Shown here: piece after piece, positions 48,838 to 60,500 of the stretch | How the letters are laid out: each line of letters starts with the position of its first letter | Position numbering within the stretch: the stretch's first letter is position 1 | Assembly (NCBI RefSeq): GCF_905220415.1 | Contig: NC_059544.1 | Location: 5,582,501-5,646,500, forward strand | Length of the DNA stretch: 64,000 nucleotides | Direction: 5' to 3' | Source of the DNA: Colias croceus | Lineage: Eukaryota; Arthropoda; Insecta; Lepidoptera; Pieridae | Program-made: the position numbers and the translations under genes | Notes under the pieces: generated by a model | Databases searched by the model: none | The model's input: the letters and a program-made list of their open reading frames with translations, nothing else | Told to the model about the DNA's origin: nothing

Positions 48838-51115
48838 ATGGCTCCTAAGGCAGGTGGAGATTCGGCAAAAGTTAACTCAGCTGTATATAAAGACAAAAGT
48901 AAACCAACTGATATTCGGCTCAGTAATATAAATGCCGCAAAAGGTAAATAAACTATTTATTTCGTTGCTGAATATTAATATAATACAAAAACATTATATA
49001 AACTTCCTAGTTAATTAATAAGGTCATGTTATGATTATGATATTTAACAATTTTATCACATAAAAATAAGTATTTTTATAGCACCGAAACTGCGTACAAA
49101 GTAGTAACACCTGTTATATTTTTCCTTCATTTTGTTTATATTTAAAAGTTTGCGGAGTATATTTTATAGTTACTTTATAATTCCAACTGAAATGCATGTC
49201 TTCATATATTTTTTTTTGTGAAAAGACAATAATTTAACAAAAATAATTAATACTCACTTGTTGGTATAATGTTTTTCTCTTCTTATTTATTCTACACTTG
49301 TTACTAGTTTGTTTAATATGCTTTTTACCTTTTGACTTATTTCTTTTCCTTTGAACACCCTTTGAAATATATCATATATATTTTTTCCTTTCTCTCATAT
49401 GTCATTGTCTTAACCGTCATTAATTGTTTTTATTTAATTATCACTTTATCATCTTGGTAATTAAAGTAATAACAATTTTATTAATTTTTAGCTGTTGCTG
49501 ATGCTATAAGGACAAGTTTAGGTCCTCGTGGTATGGACAAAATGGTATGTTAAACATATTTTGTTTATTATGTTATGTGCATTAATGACACTGTCATTAC
49601 TAGACATCGGATTATATGCACTAACAAAATGCCAAAATATGCATGCAAATATGCACTAAAAAAGGCCGAAATATGCACCAAAAACAGCTGATATGCCTAA
49701 AATATGCACAATACAAAATCAAAAAACAGCGAAGTTTTCTTAAAATTAAGTATAGTTTTTGTAGCAATATACAATTAAGCTTTTTAGCAAATTTTCGAGC
49801 GCAAATTTGTGACGTTTTTCACCCGCGAGCCCAGTGTTGCCACCTTTTTGGGGTAAATCTAGGCCTTTTTTGGAATTCAACCCGTGTTTTAAGTTTTTAG
49901 CCCGAAAAGGGTAACCTAGCCCTATTTTCAATGGCTCAAAATTTACTTAAATGGAGCCCATTTCATTATTTTTTGCCATTTTACCATGCCAAAACAGGGT
50001 TCGTTTACTCGCTGAGCGTTCTGATTGGCTAATAAAGGTTTGTCAACCAATTAAAACTCCCGCTACTTAACGAAATATGCACGATTGGAGGAAAAAGGCT
50101 AAAATATGCACTAACGGCGTAATTAGAGAGTTATATGCATTTGCATATGCAAACATGCAAATGCATATAATCCGATGTCTAGTCATTACATTATTGAAAA
50201 TAAAAGGTTATTTTATTTTTTATTTCAAGTAAATAATTATTATTTCAGTAAAATAATACATTTTTGAAAGTGATGCTCAGTTTTAGCATGAATAAAGAAA
50301 ATACAAACAAATAGCATTTCATATAATGTTTAATACAAGAATGGAATTTAGATATTTTTTTTTGCATAAAATTTTTTCCATTTGATTTCAAGTTATTTAA
50401 TCAATTTCCTCTTTAACAGATACAAGCAGCCAATGGTGAAGTAACTATCACAAATGATGGAGCAACTATCTTGAAGCAAATGAGTGTCATTCACCCTGCT
50501 GCAAAAATGGTATGCAATTTATTTATTTTTTTTTTTTGAATAACCTAATAAACAATCATTTTTTAAATGTGTTTTATTGCCTGACTTGATGGATGGATAA
50601 GTTTTACCAAAGAATTGAGACCTTAGTTTTTTTTTATATTTTTATAATTAATTTATGGATTGGTAATTAAACAATACTCTGCTTATTATTTCAGCTTGTA
50701 GAGCTGTCCCGTGCACAGGATATTGAGGCTGGTGATGGAACAACATCAGTTGTTGTAATTGCTGGAGCATTGCTTGATGCTGCTGAAAAACTTTTACAGA
50801 AAGGAATTCACCCCACTGTCATATCAGATGGCTTCCAGAAGGCTTTACAAATGGCATTGCAGGTTCGTCACAAAAGATTTTACATTAATCCATCATTTTT
50901 TTATTTGGTAAATATGATTTTTAAGTTAAAAAATAATAACAATTGTATATTCATGATCAAATAAAAATAACTAATTTAATGTCATCGAATTTCATATCTA
51001 TACATATAATAAATCTGTAGAAGGGTCAATTCTGTACATTGAAAATATTGAAAAAATAAATAGCAGGGGGTGTTACTGGATCGATACCAAACCCAAATAT
51101 GTGATTAAAAAAATT

Positions 51116-51152
<37 letters not shown>

Positions 51153-54100
51153 ATGTGAAGGCATCACGTGAAAACTAGCGGTTCGATTTCGATGAAACTT
51201 GGTATAATTATACCTTATTATCCTGGGCGTAAAATAGGATACTTTTTATCCTGGAAAAATACGTAGAAAAAAATTAATCTTAATTTTTCAGTTTTATCCA
51301 TAGACGTTGTTCCGTAGAACCGCGAACACACGTTGCGTATTATTATAGGCCTAGCCGTATTTGGGAATTGGGTCCAATAGATATTTATAAGATGTTATTG
51401 ACAGAGGTACTCAAAATGGAGAAAAACCATCCACGCGAAGACCGACATCCGCGCGGACGCAGTCGCGGGCGGAAGCTAGTACTGAAATATTTTCTTTTAT
51501 TAATTTATAGGTTGTAGAAAGCATGTCTACCCCAGTTGATTTGGCAAATGAGGATGCTCTATTGAAGGCTGCAGCAACATCTCTTAATTCAAAAGTTGTC
51601 TCTCAGCACTCTACAATTTTAGCTCCTATTGCAGTTCAGGCTATCCGTTCTGGTAAGAAATGTTGTGTTCATGCTCACAGGAGTTTTGCACATCTTATTA
51701 TCGTTTGAGCTATTTCTATTCACAATCTTAAGGACAATGTATGCTATATGAAGAGCATAATATTATTGTGTCTTAATCAGGTAAACAGTGGAAGCAGCAT
51801 TTATTCCAGTTTTGATTTCCAATTTAATTGATTGTCATATTTTTATATTTACAAGCTTCTTCTATACATTTTCGAAGTAAATACACCAACATAATATAAC
51901 AATTAACTGATAATGAGTAATATGTTTTAGTAATGGACCTAATTCCCGGAGGAGTGGGTGCTCGTGTTGATTTGCGCGACGTTAAGGTTATTGAGCGTAT
52001 CGGAGGCACTGTTGAGGATACAGAATTAGTTCAAGGTCTGGTTATTGCCCACCGCTCGGCTAATGTGAATGGACCACACCGTATTGAGAAGGCCAAAGTT
52101 GGTCTTATTCAGTTCTGCATATCACCACCCAAAACTGATGTGAGTGCTATTTTTACAATATTGAATTAACCCATTGAGCCCGAGCGGCCCGTGATTCCGG
52201 GGGCTGAGTTATTACATAATTATGTTTTCAAAGTTTTCATTTTTTAAACAAAGCTGGTGATTAGACATTATAAAAAAAAGTCAATTATTATAGTGTTTTC
52301 AAATATATCTGTAATAATAAATTAAATTTTTATTATACAGATGGACCACAATGTCATTGTATCTGATTATGCTGCTATGGACCGTGTGCTGAAGGAAGAG
52401 CGCCAATACATCTTGAACATTGTTAAACAAATCAAAAAGGCTGGATGCAATGTTCTGCTGGTTCAGAAATCTATCTTGAGGTGATTATGAAAAAAAAAAT
52501 TATAATATTGTTGACATTAAACATACTAACAAATCTGTTTGTTCGACTGTTCTTTATATTAAAAAATATTTTCTATTTCACAGAGATGCCCTCAGTGACT
52601 TAGCTGTTCATTTCTTGGACAAAATCAAGGCAATGGTTATCAAAGACATTGAGCGAGAAGACATTGAATTTGTTTGCAAAACACTTGGATGTCGCCCGAT
52701 TGCATCACTTGATCACTTCACAGCTGAAAATCTCGTAAATGTTGATTTGGTTGAAGAAATCAATGAACCTATGGGCAAATATATCAAGGTTAGTGTTATT
52801 TCGTTTTAAAGTAATAACAAAGAAAATAAAAAAACTAGCATAGAAATAGCAATCATTTAAATATGTACTTATTAATAATTAATTAAAAACTTTGTAATAC
52901 CTCGAATCCTACATGGTTAGAAATCACAAAAATGTATAAAATCCAATTTTATAACCACAGATGACAGGTTGCTCCAACGGCGGGCGCACGGTATCCGTAG
53001 TGGTGCGCGGCACGAGCGGCGCGGTGACCGCGGAAGCGGCCCGCTCGCTGCACGACGCGCTGTGTGCTGTGCGCTGCGTCGCGCGGCGGCCGGCGCTGTT
53101 GCCGGGCGGTGGGGCGCCTGAAGCTGCAGCCGCGGCGGCGTTGGCGCGTGCAGCACTCACAGCGCCAGGGGCGGACCATTACTGTCTCAGGGCGTATGCG
53201 GACGCCATGGAGGTCATACCGTCCACGTTGGCCGAGAATGCAGGTGCGATATTTTGATTACTACTATTTGTAATGATACACAGGATCTGGCTACAATAAT
53301 TGCACATAAATAAGTTACAGCTACTTCATATACCATAATTTTACCCGATGCATGATCACTGACATAATTGCTGACTGTATAAGTTTACACTTATTACAAA
53401 GGCTGTAGAAGTCAAAACCAACGCTTTAATTCAAAAGGGCATGGCATTGTGCAGTTTTCAATTATAGTGCATGGTACTATCGATACACACTATTTATTAC
53501 TATTAGAAGTAATAGTATAATTTTTTGCTTATACATTTTTCTTCACTTAAAAAATACATAGGTTAAAATAAAGCAAATATTTATTTTCATCTAACCCCAG
53601 GTTTGAACCCGATCGAGACGGTAACAGAGCTGCGCGCGGCGCACGCGACGGGCTCGGCGAGCGGCGCCGGAGTGAACGTGCGCCGCGGCCGCGTGACGGA
53701 CATGCGCCACGAGCACGTGCTGCAGCCGCTGCACGTCACCGCGTCCGCGCTCGCGCTCTCAACGGAAACAGTGCGCGCTATACTCAAGATTGATGATATT
53801 GTGAGTTTGTCATTTATTTTACCACACTTCCTTAGATACATGACTCATTATCTATGGGTAAAACCCACTTTAAAAAATATAGTTTTAATTCAAAACATGT
53901 ACACTCATCAAGAAATAGTGACAATACAATAATTTCATCTGTACATGCGTGTTTTTTAGAATAGAATAGAATAGAATTCATTGATTCGTGGTTAAACAAG
54001 ATATACATACAAAACAAAAAATAAAATAAAAAATACAGATAAAAAATAAAAGAATCACCACGAAAAGGGTATGGACTCAGCATTTATGGAGAAAACAACT

Positions 54101-54199
54101 TTTACTTTTTTTATTATATTTACAGTGTTAGTTTTACTGATTTATAATGTAATGTTTAAAAAAAAATATTTTTTGTTTCAGGTCAACACAATTAACTGA
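48838..54199 (+). CDS. CCT4: T-complex protein 1 subunit delta (CCT4)
   Basis: CCT4 is one of eight subunits of the TRiC/CCT ring that folds actin, tubulin and other cytosolic proteins using ATP. Exons: 48838-48943, 49492-49544, 50420-50509, 50695-50862, 51511-51652, 51931-52139, 52341-52480, 52584-52788, 52961-53243, 53601-53800, 54182-54199. All junctions are GT-AG and phases close to 1614 nt, 537 residues, normal for the family. ATP-binding motifs are TSLGPRGMDKM (43-53), NDGAT (65-69), GDGTTS (96-101) and GGGAPE (420-425). Delta-type wording (LLQKGIHPT, IKKAGCNVLLVQKSILRDALSDLAVHFL) separates it from other subunits. Exons 9 and 10 are strikingly GC-rich and encode alanine-rich divergent stretches. 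The final exon adds only VNTIN. Intron 2 holds a hAT MITE and intron 4 a Helitron-like element. Confidence 0.97.
49601..50181. mobile_element. 581 bp hAT-type MITE in CCT4 intron 2
   Basis: The termini TAGACATCGGATTATATGCA and TGCATATAATCCGATGTCTA are perfect inverse copies. The 8 bp GTCATTAC flanks both ends (49593-49600, 50182-50189), the target duplication length of hAT transposons. The interior repeats ATATGCA words. No transposase. Confidence 0.92.
50997..51481 (+). mobile_element. Lep1-type Helitron-like element, copy 3, in CCT4 intron 4
   Basis: It starts TCTATACATATAATAAATCT after A and ends GGGCGGAAGCTAG before T. It carries a (TGTC)n microsatellite at about 51118-51151 that is longer than in the other copies. 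It is very similar to copies 1 and 4. Confidence 0.85.
52961..53243 (+). other. GC-rich CCT4 exon 9 (with exon 10, 53601-53800)
   Basis: Codon third positions are almost all G or C here (for example GTGGTGCGCGGCACGAGCGG), while exons 1-8 use many A/T-ending codons. The switch is at the exon borders. The protein stays in frame and recognisably CCT4, so it is not an assembly artefact joining another gene. Local conversion bias is one explanation. Confidence 0.8.
53955..54065. repeat. (GAATA)n-started LINE-like tail in CCT4 intron 10
   Basis: A run of AGAATAGAATAGAATAGAAT followed by TTCATTGATTCGTGG and an A-rich stretch resembles the tail-first ends of lepidopteran non-LTR elements. Only a short piece is present. 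Confidence 0.4.
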
Positions 54200-54295
54200 T
54201 GTGGCATTTAAACATATTCACATAGTATTAATAGTATGTTTTAAAAACGCTTGTTTAATTTATGTTATCACTTTAAACAACAATAATGTTTTATT

Positions 54296-54443
54296 AATAA
54301 AATATTTATGTATACAAGAACTTCTGTCTTTCTAATGGAATAATATTATGGATATGATTGGTGATTAACCAGTGCATTGATTAGTTCTTGTATTATAATG
54401 GTTCGAATAAAAGAACAATTTTATTTCTTGCAATTGCTTTATT
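54296..54443. terminator. Facing polyadenylation signals of CCT4 and MED8
   Basis: AATAAA occurs on the plus strand near 54297 and again near 54405 for CCT4. On the minus strand AATAAA lies at about 54443-54438 for MED8. The stop codons are only 305 bp apart, so the 3' UTRs may overlap if the 54405 signal is used. Confidence 0.5.
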
Positions 54444-54504
54444 AGTTTTAATTCAAATAAATAACACTATTAAAATGTTTGTTTTTTTCACTCATATAAT
54501 TATT

Positions 54505-57500
54505 TTAGCGTTGATAGGGATGGATTTGATTGGCTGATTTGATATTAGTCTTAATAGCTGATGGTGCTTTAGGCATGGCTGGTGCTGATGGTCCCATTTG
54601 TGGGGTGGGACCTCTTGATGGTCCCATACCAGGGGCAACTCCTTGGGGCACACATGGTGGCATTCCTGGCCTTAAACCTTTGCCTGTTCCAACAGCTGTG
54701 ACCAATGCATGTGTATCAGCAATGCTGTGCGTTGGTTGCATTCCTGTGATGAAATATAAAAAAATATTAACAAACCTTATGTTATGTAATAATGAACAAT
54801 AAAATTTTAAGCTTACATAAAGCTTAAACCTTAAAATTTTTATACAATGTAGTTGCAGTACTTGCTAAATATAATAAAAATATACATTATTATTTAATTG
54901 TATACTCAAGTCAATTAATTGTTTGACACAAACCTGCTGATCTCATAGATTCTCCTTCCCAATCTTCCCGACCTTTTGATATTATTTCCCAAACATGACT
55001 GATGACCTTCGTGAACTGAGCTACTTGTTTCTGAAAAAAAAATCACAGTGCAACACTAATATAAATCAGTTTAACCCCTCAGCTGTCGTGGCGCGCCGCC
55101 TCAAAAAGGTGCTGTCTGTCGGGCAAATTCGAGCTTTCGGCGCTGATTTGCCGATTTTTTTCGATATTAAAATTTGTGATATAAACTTTAACCTGTGAGA
55201 CTCTTGTAAATTTTGATGCTAACTAGATAACCAAACTTTATATTAGTTACCTTACTTACTCCCTGGCATGCTTATTTTACTTATTAGAAGCATTTTTTCC
55301 CACACATTTTGAATAAATGTTACATTGTAAAGAAAAATACTCATAAAAAAATAATATCAAGGTATTTTAGATTTTTATTTTTGTATTTTCATACTAGAAT
55401 AGACAATCTTTTGAGTGAATATAACAAAAACATAGGTTTATTTAATAAAAATTCGAGAAAGTTGATTATGAATATCATCGTTTACGCATGAGCATAAGCG
55501 GGCGCGATCTCCAATCATGTTCATACAAATACAGACTTTACAGGGTGCTCCAAAATGACAACATTTCAAAATTTTTTGCTACTTGTTTTTATTTTTATTT
55601 TAATCAAAACTAGATAAAAACTAACAGTAATTTTTACTTTTTGGAAATATTTAGGTTTTTATTAATGTTTAAAAATCGTCTTATTCCTAAATGACGTTAT
55701 TCTTATAGTGGGCTTTGTTCTAACGTCTGTATGTATAACGTCTCTACATGTCTAATTTATTTTCTCTTAAAATTTGCATTTAAGAAAATATTTTTTGTGG
55801 TAACAATAGCATTATGAAGAAATGCTTTTTTTTTCTTTCATGCTCTTAATTATTATCTATACATATAATAAATCTGTAGAAGGGTCAATTCTGTACATTG
55901 AAAATATTGAAAATATTAATAGCAGGGGGTGTTACTGGATCGATACCAAGCCCAAATATGTGATTAAAAAAATTATTGTCTGTCTGTCTGTCTGTATGTG
56001 AAGGCATCACGTGAAAACTAAGGTTTCGGTTTCGATGAAACTTGGTATAATTATACCTTATTATCCTGGGCGTAAAATAGGATACTTTTGATCCCGGAAA
56101 AATACGTAGAAAAAAATGTTAATTTTTTCCGTGCGGACGGAGTCGCGGGCGAAAGCTAGTAATCGTATAATATGAAATGTTGTCCAACTACAAATCGAAA
56201 TATTACATATTACATATAAATGATAGTATACATCTAAATTTTATACTTATCATTCTAAAAATCAACAAATAATAGGAATCAGAAAACATACTAAATGAAA
56301 ATCATTATATTATGTCCCTAGTTGTATAGAAGAAAGAATCGTATCATATTATTGTTTTATTAAAAAAATGAACGTTATGCCTTAATAAAATTAACGCTCC
56401 CAATCCTATTTATGCATATATAACTTAGCCACGCGTTACTCAAATAATTTTGTCCGTGGGCTAAATTAGCTTATGAGTAAATAAATAGTACAGAGATTCT
56501 TAAAAAAATATCAATCATCTAACGGATTGAAATAATAGGTAAGTACTTAAATAAATTTTATTTAACTGATAGCACTATAAAAAATTGTTATGAAGCTTTG
56601 TGTCTGTACTATTTATATACTCATGTGGTTGTAATGTGTGATGTTGACGCCAACATTGGCCAATTAATAGGAATATTTGCAACTTAGCACAAATAACGTC
56701 GAACAGAACGAACTTGTTCATTATTTCTTGTAATATATCGAACACAACGACCGCCTTGAGACGACGATTTATTACCACGAGGTTCCACTTGAATTTGATC
56801 AGGAAAGTGATGAAAGCTATCCAATCTAGTTTTTATTTTACTTCAATACATGCAGTATTTCCAAGCATATTGTAATTAAGATATAAACTAATCGGTAAAA
56901 TTGTATTAAAATCGGTTCAGTAGTTTAGTCCTAACTACTAAGTCCGTAGTACACAAACGGCATGGAACTTAAAAATATTTTGATTGGAATAAAATAAAAC
57001 GTAATGTGTAGAATTTCATGAAGAATCCTAGTATCAGGAATTAAAAGCTGCAAATTGATTTCAAATACTGTTACGTCCTATTGTTAAAGTAAGCCTTGGA
57101 GTGTCTTGTCTTCCATTGCCACAAGGATCGTTGTTCCATTTGAATTCTCTTTTATTGATACTCAAATGCTTACGAATCGGAAAAAGGTAATCCTATCAAA
57201 TACTTAGTTACTTAGATATTTTTATCTTCAAATGAAAATTAAAATATCAAGGTGGAAGTTTATTTAGGGTTACCTAACAAATAAGTAATTATTGATTATG
57301 TAGTTTTAGACAGCAATGTGATATCTTCAAATAAAAAAATTGCATTCTTCTTCTGGGTAATAGAAGCAGTTTTGACACCAAAAATACATTAATTGTTATC
57401 GCTAGTCATTTACAAAATGAGAGGATAGATTTATATTTTCAGGCGTACTGCAAATGATGCATTTAATTCGTTTTATTAAATCTGTAATGTTCCAAGGCTA

Positions 57501-60500
57501 TTTAAAGTCATGAATGCAAAAAAATAATCGTCTTCAGACAGCGATCTACATCTATAACGTTCTGCCTACGAATGTACTACATATAGTACATAAGAATAAA
57601 AAACTCGCACACCGAGGGCTCCGAACAAACCAATTTTTTATTATGTTGTAACTCTAAAATTTTATGATTTTCGAAATTATTCCTCAATCTGCGCTATAAG
57701 AGCTTATTTTACCCCAATTTCAAAACTCTACGTACACGGGAAGTACCCTGTAGGTGTCGATTCCCTTGCTAATGTCGAAATTTGCAGCATAAACGGCTGT
57801 ATCTTTTGATTGCGTTGGTTTATAAGTTTGATTTTTTCGCAGCTTCAATCGACTCAAGTAATCAATATAAATTTCAGTTAAATGTCACATTACGCGCTCC
57901 TTATAAAATGGGTCTTGACAGACAGACAGACAGATGGGCAGATGGGATGGACAGACGTAATCTTATTAGGGTTCTGGACCCTTAAAAACCAAACCCTTTG
58001 GGATGCAGCCGTTAATACTGCAATTTTTAGCAAATTTTGACATTTGCAAGGCAATCAAAACCGACAGGGTACTTCCCAAGTACATAAAATCTTTAAATTT
58101 GGTAAAAAGCAATGTTTTATAAAAACAGATATAAGAATAATTGCAAAGAACATGATTTTTTAATTGCCATTTACAAATAAAAAAAAGTACTTAATAATTT
58201 CAACTTTCAACTAATATGAACGCCTACGTGTATTAACTTGATATTCACATTTAAAACTCAGATTTACAATTTAAAAGATACCTACAGCATAATAAAAAAA
58301 ATAAGTTTGTACGAAGCCCTCGGTGCGCGAGTCCGACTCGCACTTGGCCGGCTTTTTATTTTTTCTGAAACTTAAGGTTCCCCAATAAATAATAATATGT
58401 TGTATTTGTATGAAGGTAAGAATATGTTGTACAATTAAAGTGTTAAATTTCTTTTTGAGTTTGTCCTACACAAATTACATAGTATCACTTTGTCCTATAT
58501 ATAGGTCATAGTGAAAACCATTGTTCCCTTGTTCATTGTTGTTTGTAGGTTTTTTTACTATTTTTCCAGCATATATACACTTTTAACCATAATATACTAA
58601 AACTAAAAGAATTAAGAAAGAAAATGTGTCTCTGGAATTTTTTCGTAAGCAGGTTACGGACTATAATTTTTGTAGTTGATTATGTATATCGTTTTTAACC
58701 TGAGGACAATTATAAATACCACAAAAACGATACCTTTCAATATAAACAAAACATATTATCATGTACATTTTATTTTGTATGAAAATGAAAAATTTAATTG
58801 AAGACGAAATTTAAAAAATAGTGACGTTGAATTTGTGAACATCCTGTATGCGGATTTTACGGGGAAATTATTGTCGGTTTTGATTTGAAAACGAAATATC
58901 TCTAAAATGGAACACAGTATCAAATTTTGAATTATATCATTAAAATCTTCATAAAATTTCTCGTAAAATGATGTAAAGAACAAATACAATATGTAAAAAA
59001 AAATATGATTTACCAGGGGTCAAAAACTAAGCAACGTACAGTTAAGTGATAGATACATATTTGAAACCATTATTTGGACGTAGTTAAGCAGAAAGGACTC
59101 AATCCACACTTTGGCCAAAATTGAGTTATGTATGCCATCATACTCCTGAGAGTAGAATCTATCATTTAGTAAAATCCCTATTTTTTTTATGTTAATGTAA
59201 ACTAGTTTTTCTGACTATGCCAACTCAACCCACAGTATGAAGAGCATACAAAACGTATTTGCTGAACTAACTCAGACCACTTGAATTGTTTCTGAGTAAT
59301 GACCTTTCTGTGAGTATGTTCTTAAAGTCGATAAACCAGAATAATCTCAAACAGTTTGGATCCTTATTAAGAATTAATTTTGATTGGAAATAACATTTTA
59401 TCAAATACCTGAAACGATTCAAACAGGTTGGGTCGTTTCTGTGATATAAGTTTACTGATATAATATATATTTTTTTGTTTGCCAGAAACGACTCAAAACA
59501 CTTAAGATATTTTAGAAAAACAGTTTTTGATCAACTGCGCACTTACCATCGACGGCTCAAGCAGAATGAGTCGTTTGTAAGAAATAAATCTAGGTAACAA
59601 AAATTTACATTTAAATTAATTGAAACAACTTAAAATATTTATGTTATTTTATTGTTTTGGTTTAAGTAATATTTCATCAATTTCTATTTTAGTTGGAAGT
59701 TTTCAAATTACTTTTTTTTTAAATAAGGCACCAGGCTTAAATATTGTAAGAAGTTTGAAAACAAATATTGTCTAATATTGCAAAATTTTGGCAACTCTGC
59801 CAGTTTCTCGAAATCTGCCTGTGTGGCGTGACGCGTAGGTATGTTATTTTTATTTCGTTTATGTATGTGAACAAAAAATGTGAATTAAGATGCGACGAAT
59901 TGATCGAATTTTGTTGAATGCCTTGGAACATAAGGTTACCGATAAATCTGAGTTACCAGATGGTAAGTATTTCTTTTTCACCAGGTTTATTTCTAACCTA
60001 AAATAATTAATTTTGCTTTGTCGTATAAGGCTACATACATTGCTACATAAGATTCCTTGTCACTTTTTTATTATATTCGTTACTTAAACTGGTTCTAACA
60101 ATCTGATGTAACTAACTTATTACGATGAACAGAGAAGAAGATATGGAAGAGATCTCTGCTGCGAAAACGACGGTGCAGCCGCCTGCAAAGAGCTTGATAG
60201 GTACCTATAACTTTTTGGTTTGCGATGTTCGTGATAATATTAAACTTTTGTTAATACTATTATTTTGCAATCAATAAAGCATGATTGAGCAAGGCGGGCA
60301 GGGCAGGATTCAATGCTTGTGGAATTTTGCTGTACTAAACACTCTTATTTTGTTTTTGCTTTCGTTTTGGTTTTATCACATTATTTTTTTTCTGATAATA
60401 TAATAAAATTGCACCTACTAAGCTTATGCGCATTAATAACTTAATAACCCTATTTACTAATTTAATACTTCTACTATGATAATTCTCAATTTGTAGATGG

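Noticed and set aside
52917..53257. Several open frames on both strands across CCT4 exon 9
   Set aside because: High GC removes stop codons in all frames; only the plus frame continues CCT4.
55540..55580. mariner element starting ACAGGGTGCTCCAAAATGAC
   Set aside because: Only one end is visible; no matching inverted end was found nearby.
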